Assembly: GCA_023417665.1 (NCBI GenBank)
Contig: JAEZFA010000320.1
Location: forward strand, 1 to 9,237
Direction of reading: 5' to 3'
Length of the DNA: 9,237 nt
Origin: Pseudomonadota bacterium
Lineage (GTDB): Bacteria > Pseudomonadota > Alphaproteobacteria > Rhizobiales > Xanthobacteraceae
The notes under the pieces were generated by a model, which was given only the letters and a program-made list of their open reading frames with translations, had not been told where the DNA came from and did not search any database. The translations under genes were made by a program, and so were the position numbers. The number at the start of each line of letters is the position of its first letter. Position 1 is the stretch's first letter. Below are positions 6,106 through 9,237 of the stretch, piece after piece.

Positions 6106-7107
6106 ATGTTGTTGAATGTATTCGGCCGTAAGACACCGGAAGAACCGGACCGCGACGTCCCCGTAGACCGGCAGGAGCCCAAGACCATCCGCCCGCGCAT
6201 CGGCCTTGCGCTCGGCGGTGGTGCCGCACGCGGCTGGGCGCATATCGGGATTCTGCGCACCCTCGAGAAAGCCGGCATCAAACCCGACGTCGTCGCGGGC
6301 ACGTCCATGGGCGCGCTTGCCGGCGGCGCCTGGGCGGCGGACCGGCTCGGCCAACTCGAAGAATTCGCCCGCTCGATCACCAAGCGCCGCATGTTCGGGT
6401 TCATGGACTGGCGGCTCGGCGGCAACGGACTGATTTCCGGCGGCAGGCTTGCGAAGCTTCTCGAACTGAATTTCGGGGAGTCCTCGATTGAGGACCTGCC
6501 CCTGAAATACGCGGCAATCGCGACCGAGCTTTCGTCCGGCCATGAGATCTGGCTCACGCGCGGCAATCTCATCCAGGCCATGCGCGCGAGCTATGCGCTG
6601 CCCGGCATCTTCACGCCGATCCGCATCGGCGGCCGCTGGCTTGTCGATGGCGCGCTCGTCAATCCGATTCCGGTGTCCGCGGCGCGCGCGCTCGGCGCCC
6701 GCGTGGTGATCGCGGTCAACCTGCACACCGACGTCTTCGGCAAGGGCACCGTCATTCAGGACAGCGGACCGATGGGCGAAGACGAGCCGCCGCAGCCCGA
6801 ACCGGAAATGCATCCGCGCCGGCTGTTCGGCAATGTCTTCGGCCTGCCGCGGCCACGCGTCGCCACGCCGGAAGACGGCCCTCGCGGCATCTCCTCGGTG
6901 ATGATGGATGCCTTCAACATCACGCAGGACCGCATCTCGCGTTCGCGTCTGGCCGGCGATCCGCCCGATGTGATGATCACGCCGCGGCTCAACCAGATCG
7001 GCCTGTTCGAGTTCTACCGCGCGGAAGAGGCGATCAAGGCCGGCGAAGAAGCCGCGGAGCGCGCGCTCGCCGGCATCGCCGAGGTCGTCGCATCGCTGAC
7101 GGCCTGA
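6106..7107 (+). CDS. Patatin-like phospholipase family protein
   Basis: This is a predicted serine acyl hydrolase of the patatin/RssA-like family, acting on phospholipids or other acyl esters. The 333-residue product has the oxyanion-hole glycine loop GGGAARG (37-43). The nucleophile elbow is GTSMG (65-69) with S67 as nucleophile, and the catalytic aspartate is D181 in DGALVNPIP. Both dyad residues are present, so it is probably active. The region after the core (about 222-262) is Pro/Glu/Arg-rich and probably a flexible insertion, before a C-terminal Ala/Glu-rich helix (about 305-330). No clear signal peptide or membrane span is visible. The ATG at 6106 follows GGGGTGAG closely. The 111 bases between hisI and this gene contain no terminator that I can see, so co-transcription with hisI is possible. 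Its stop codon is shared with a palindrome that also covers the convergent CBS gene stop. The natural substrate is unknown. Confidence 0.93.
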   Translation: MLLNVFGRKTPEEPDRDVPVDRQEPKTIRPRIGLALGGGAARGWAHIGILRTLEKAGIKPDVVAGTSMGALAGGAWAADRLGQLEEFARSITKRRMFGFMDWRLGGNGLISGGRLAKLLELNFGESSIEDLPLKYAAIATELSSGHEIWLTRGNLIQAMRASYALPGIFTPIRIGGRWLVDGALVNPIPVSAARALGARVVIAVNLHTDVFGKGTVIQDSGPMGEDEPPQPEPEMHPRRLFGNVFGLPRPRVATPEDGPRGISSVMMDAFNITQDRISRSRLAGDPPDVMITPRLNQIGLFEFYRAEEAIKAGEEAAERALAGIAEVVASLTA

Positions 7108-7123
7108 GCTCAGGCCGTCGCGA
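7093..7123. terminator. Perfect palindrome over two convergent stop codons, probable bidirectional terminator stem
   Basis: GACGGCCTGAG (7098-7108) is followed directly by its exact reverse complement CTCAGGCCGTC (7109-7119). The pairing continues as TCGC (7093-7096) with GCGA (7120-7123) after a single bulged T. The stem contains the TGA of the patatin gene (7105-7107) and, on the other strand, the TGA of the CBS gene (7110-7112). There is no long T-run on either side, so termination may need Rho, or the stem may instead protect 3' ends. Confidence 0.65.
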
Positions 7124-7541
7124 TATATTGCTTCAGCTCTTCGCTCTCGCGTTCCATCTCCTCGAGACGAAGCTTGACGACGTCGCCGATGGAAATTACT
7201 CCGGTAAGCCTGCCCTGCTCGACGACCGGCATGTGACGGAAACGGCCCGCCGTCATCAGGTGCATGATCTGCTGAATGGTGTCGTCCGGCCTGCAGGTCT
7301 GCACCGGCGATGTCATCGCCGACGCCACCGTATTCTCGAACCTGTTGTTATCCGTGTTGGAAAGCAGGTGAACGATATCGCGCTCGGACAATACGCCCAC
7401 GACCTCGCCGTTTGTCGCGGTGACGATCAATGCGCCGATCCGGTATTTCGTCAGCATCGCAATCGCGTCGAGCAGTTTCTGCTCGGGCGCAATGGTCACG
7501 ACGTCGGCGCCTTTCAAATTCAGGATCTTGCGAACGGTCAT
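7110..7541 (-). CDS. Two-CBS-domain protein
   Basis: The 143-residue protein is a stand-alone CBS pair (Bateman module). The first CBS domain spans about 14-62, with GVLSERDIV at 49-57. The second spans about 76-126, with RHMPVV at 102-107 and GVISIGDVV at 114-122. A charged helix rich in Glu and Arg closes the protein (123-140). CBS pairs usually bind adenosine nucleotides such as AMP, ATP or S-adenosylmethionine and act as sensors. No enzyme or transporter domain is attached here, so the partner is unknown. The ATG at 7541 has a strong GGAGG five bases upstream. The gene follows the rhomboid gene on the same strand after 87 bases, so they could share a transcript. It converges on the patatin gene with only two bases between stop codons. 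Confidence 0.94.
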   Translation of the reverse strand: MTVRKILNLKGADVVTIAPEQKLLDAIAMLTKYRIGALIVTATNGEVVGVLSERDIVHLLSNTDNNRFENTVASAMTSPVQTCRPDDTIQQIMHLMTAGRFRHMPVVEQGRLTGVISIGDVVKLRLEEMERESEELKQYIATA

Positions 7542-7546
7542 CGAGC

Positions 7547-7551
7547 CCTCC
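7547..7551 (-). promoter_or_regulatory. Shine-Dalgarno of the CBS-domain gene
   Basis: The minus strand reads GGAGG five bases before the ATG at 7541, which fixes the start. Confidence 0.7.
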
Positions 7552-7628
7552 GGGTGAACGGAACCGATAGACCAACCATGATTGGATGAATTTGGTTGCG
7601 TCGCAAGCTGCGATGCGAGACGACCGCT

Positions 7629-8378
7629 TTAGTGCAGCGTCGGCCGGCGGATCGGATCGAACAGCGGAAACAGCAACAGCCCGGCAACGAAACCGCCGAC
7701 ATGCGCCTGCCAGGCCACCGTCCCTTCGGAGAGATTGGTCATCGCGCTGGTCAGTCCGAACAACAGATTGAGCGAGAACCACACACCCAGGAAAACGAGA
7801 ACCTGCGGATTTCGCAGCGCGCGCGACAAGGGCGAAGCCGGCACCCGGAAAGCTTCGGGGCCGGAATTGCGCCAGGGCCCGAGCGGCCCACCGGCTTCGA
7901 ACGCAAAGCGCAGCGCCGCTGCCATCGCGCCCGAGATCGCCGCCGAAGCGCCGACCAGCGGCGCCACGTCGCCTCGAAAAAAGTACAGATGCATCGCCGC
8001 CCCCGCCGCTGCGGTCACTGCGCTGAACAGGAGAAACCGTAGCGTCCCGAACCGCCAGGCGACTGCGCTACCAAAGGCGAGAAACCAGATCAGATTGACC
8101 GCGAGATGAATCGCATCGCCATGCAGGAAGGCGTAGGTCACGAACGTCCAGATGTCGGCCGGCAGCCCTCCGGGCAGCAGGCCGTTCAGCACCGGCACGT
8201 GGCTGTAGCGCGCCGGGAGGAACGCCGTCCAAAGCAGCACTTTCAGGTCGGCTTCCTGCGACAGGAATTGCCGCAGCACATGCACCGCAATCATGATTGC
8301 GGATAACGCAATGATAACCGGAGGAAGGTTCAGCGCGGGCTGCCGCCGCGCTTCCAGGGGGAAGTTCGCGTAATTCAC
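7629..8378 (-). CDS. Rhomboid family intramembrane serine protease
   Basis: Rhomboids cleave transmembrane substrates inside the lipid bilayer. With the GTG start at 8378 the product has 249 residues. Hydrophobic segments lie at roughly 18-38, 76-105, 113-133, 140-160, 193-212 and 223-240. The nucleophile is S145 in VGASAAISG and the catalytic histidine is H226 in WQAHVGGFVAG. The family HxxxN is H91-LAV-N95 in the second segment. All catalytic residues are present, so it should be active. A hydrophilic loop of about 30 residues (162-191) separates the serine helix from the next span. The frame also offers an ATG at 8465 (278 residues), but that codon lies inside a terminator hairpin, and the added residues are unlike a rhomboid N-terminus. 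The GTG follows GGGGGAG closely, with a short spacer, so the exact start is uncertain. Substrates are unknown. Confidence 0.9.
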   Translation of the reverse strand: MNYANFPLEARRQPALNLPPVIIALSAIMIAVHVLRQFLSQEADLKVLLWTAFLPARYSHVPVLNGLLPGGLPADIWTFVTYAFLHGDAIHLAVNLIWFLAFGSAVAWRFGTLRFLLFSAVTAAAGAAMHLYFFRGDVAPLVGASAAISGAMAAALRFAFEAGGPLGPWRNSGPEAFRVPASPLSRALRNPQVLVFLGVWFSLNLLFGLTSAMTNLSEGTVAWQAHVGGFVAGLLLFPLFDPIRRPTLH

Positions 8379-8439
8379 CGCTCCCCCATAATGGCCGCCG
8401 CGAAGCCCGGCAAGGCTCGGGGAAGACAGCGGACGGGAC

Positions 8440-8473
8440 AAAGAAAAGACCCGCGAAATCCCCATTTCGCGGG
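8440..8473 (-). terminator. Rho-independent terminator on the minus strand, upstream of the rhomboid gene
   Basis: Read on the minus strand, CCCGCGAAAT (8473-8464) pairs perfectly with ATTTCGCGGG (8459-8450) around a GGGG loop. TCTTTTCTTT follows (8449-8440). A ten-pair GC-rich stem with a T-run is a textbook intrinsic terminator. It acts on transcription arriving from above 8473 on the minus strand, where no clear gene is present. Confidence 0.88.
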
Positions 8474-8738
8474 CCGGTCACATCCCCGTAGAACGAATTT
8501 CAGTTTGCGCGGACCGCTTTTTTGACCGGCGCCCCGAACCCGAGGTCTGCCGGCCGGCCTGCGAAGTGCAGAAGAACCTTGAGCCGTTCTCTTCATAGCG
8601 GTTCCAGTCCAAGGAGAAAGCGAAAGCGCTCGTTAACCCTACCTGCCGCGGCCTGTTAATGGCCTTACCTTCGGCACAGCCCCTGCTCGGTAGCCGTGGC
8701 ACCGTCCCAAGTTGCAACGGACGGCCGGGAATACGAGT

Positions 8739-8743
8739 GGGAG
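8739..8743 (+). promoter_or_regulatory. Shine-Dalgarno of the PAS gene
   Basis: GGGAG ends seven bases before the ATG at 8751 and supports that start. Confidence 0.6.
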
Positions 8744-8750
8744 CGAAGCA

Positions 8751-9237
8751 ATGAGACATCCATCAGCGCGAGCGCTGCACGCCTATTGGGACCGGCTGCG
8801 CGCGGGCCGCGCTGCGCCGGAGCGCTCGGAAATCGAGCCTGCCCAGATCGGGCGGCTGCTCGGCGACGTCTTCCTTCTCGAGAACTCCGAAAATCCCCGT
8901 TACGCCGTTCGCCTTGCAGGAACGCGGCTTTGCGCGCTGATTGGCCATGAAATGCGGGGGCGCAGCTTCGGCGCCTTCTTCGCCGCGGAGGACCGACCGA
9001 CGCTGTTCGGGCTCCTGGAGGGCGTTGCCGACGGCCAGATCCCGGCGGTTTCCAGCCTGCTTGGCGAAACCGACGACGAGCGGACGGTCGATCTGGAAAT
9101 GATTCTCCTGCCGCTTCGCCACCGCGGAAAGACCCACGCCAGAATGTTCGGGGCGATCGTCCCGCTGGATGTCCCATATTGGACCGGAACCTCGCCGCTC
9201 GCCCGGCTGCGGATCAAGACGCTGCGCATGGTGATCC
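8751..9237 (+). CDS. PAS domain-containing protein, PAS_5 (DUF1457) type (3' partial)
   Basis: The gene starts at an ATG with GGGAG seven bases upstream and remains open to the window end, giving 162 visible codons. The opening ALHAYWDRLRAGR (8-20) followed by PERSEIEPAQIGRLLGDVFLLE (23-44) is the typical start of the alphaproteobacterial PAS_5 (formerly DUF1457) family. The PAS-like core continues with YAVRLAGTRLCALIGHEMRG (51-70), a central region around FFAAEDRP (76-83), and beta strands at about 113-138. Such proteins are usually cytoplasmic, and no enzymatic output domain is visible in the sequence available. The ligand and partner are unknown. The upstream intergenic region holds two GTTAA boxes and presumably the promoter. 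The C-terminus lies outside the window, so the full length cannot be stated. Confidence 0.88.
   Translation, partial: MRHPSARALHAYWDRLRAGRAAPERSEIEPAQIGRLLGDVFLLENSENPRYAVRLAGTRLCALIGHEMRGRSFGAFFAAEDRPTLFGLLEGVADGQIPAVSSLLGETDDERTVDLEMILLPLRHRGKTHARMFGAIVPLDVPYWTGTSPLARLRIKTLRMVI

Larger units (their letters stand above)
8379..8750. other. Intergenic region between the rhomboid and PAS genes
   Basis: These 372 bases separate divergent genes. They contain a minus-strand intrinsic terminator (8440-8473) and, closer to the PAS gene, two GTTAA boxes (8632-8636 and 8655-8659). The second box is embedded in GGCC-TGTTAAT-GGCC (8650-8664). On the minus strand a frame of about 30 codons (8592 down to a TGA at 8500-8502) ends in a protein-like sequence, FGAPVKKAVRAN, but has no ATG, GTG or TTG start. 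Another frame ending with a TGA at 8478-8480 lies just before the terminator and encodes low-complexity basic residues. Neither is called as a gene. They may be remnants of the gene that the terminator once served. Confidence 0.4.

Noticed and set aside
5518..6813. 431-codon minus-strand frame over hisI and the patatin gene
   Set aside because: It spans two well-supported plus-strand genes and the folE terminator. Composition is dominated by Arg, Ala and Asp from GC-rich antisense codons.
7598..7616. Small hairpin (GCGTCGCA-AGC-TGCGATGC) between the rhomboid and CBS genes as a terminator
   Set aside because: On the transcribed minus strand the stem has a mismatch and no T-run follows, so it is not called.
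1..9237. A new defence island, mobile element or biosynthetic cluster
   Set aside because: No transposase, integrase, recombinase, nuclease, toxin-antitoxin pair, CRISPR repeat or secondary-metabolism gene was recognised. The genes match ordinary rhizobial chromosomal neighbours.

Overview
The window is dense, GC-rich alphaproteobacterial chromosome, most likely from the Rhizobiales (Bradyrhizobium/Afipia/Rhodopseudomonas-like or a neighbouring family). This rests on the strong GC bias at third codon positions, the neighbourhood thrS / yidD / Fe-S scaffold / folE / hisI / patatin / CBS / rhomboid / PAS, and an intergenic palindrome of a kind I recall as common in rhizobial genomes. It looks like a core, mostly housekeeping region. 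I see no transposase, integrase, phage gene, CRISPR array, toxin-antitoxin pair or rRNA/tRNA gene.

Layout. Positions 2-1042 (+) hold the 3' part of a secreted or envelope protein with a Pro/Gln-rich linker and three similar beta-sandwich-like repeats. It converges, with a one-base gap, on a minus-strand cluster transcribed from about 4505 down to 1044: an IscU/NifU-like Fe-S scaffold, a cupin-domain protein, yidD (membrane protein insertion efficiency factor) and thrS (threonyl-tRNA synthetase). The cupin and yidD genes are joined by a TAATG stop/start overlap. A palindromic element sits between yidD and thrS. A 355-base divergent intergenic region (4506-4860) separates this cluster from folE (GTP cyclohydrolase I, +). 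A strong intrinsic terminator follows folE, then hisI (phosphoribosyl-AMP cyclohydrolase, +) and a patatin-like phospholipase (+). The patatin gene converges on a minus-strand pair, a rhomboid protease gene followed by a two-CBS-domain gene; the two stop codons lie inside one perfect 22-base palindrome. After a 372-base intergenic region containing a minus-strand terminator, a PAS_5-type gene (+) begins at 8751 and runs off the window.

How the genes fit together. Most are independent housekeeping functions: tRNA charging, membrane protein insertion, Fe-S handling, folate/pterin entry and histidine synthesis. The patatin, rhomboid, CBS and PAS genes are lipid, membrane or regulatory genes whose substrates cannot be read from sequence. 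I found no convincing new multi-gene system. The points most worth checking are the Fe-S scaffold that lacks the third canonical ligand cysteine, the cupin gene coupled to yidD, the palindrome shared by two stop codons, and an orphan minus-strand terminator at 8440-8473 that changes the likely rhomboid start and suggests a lost or unannotated upstream transcript.
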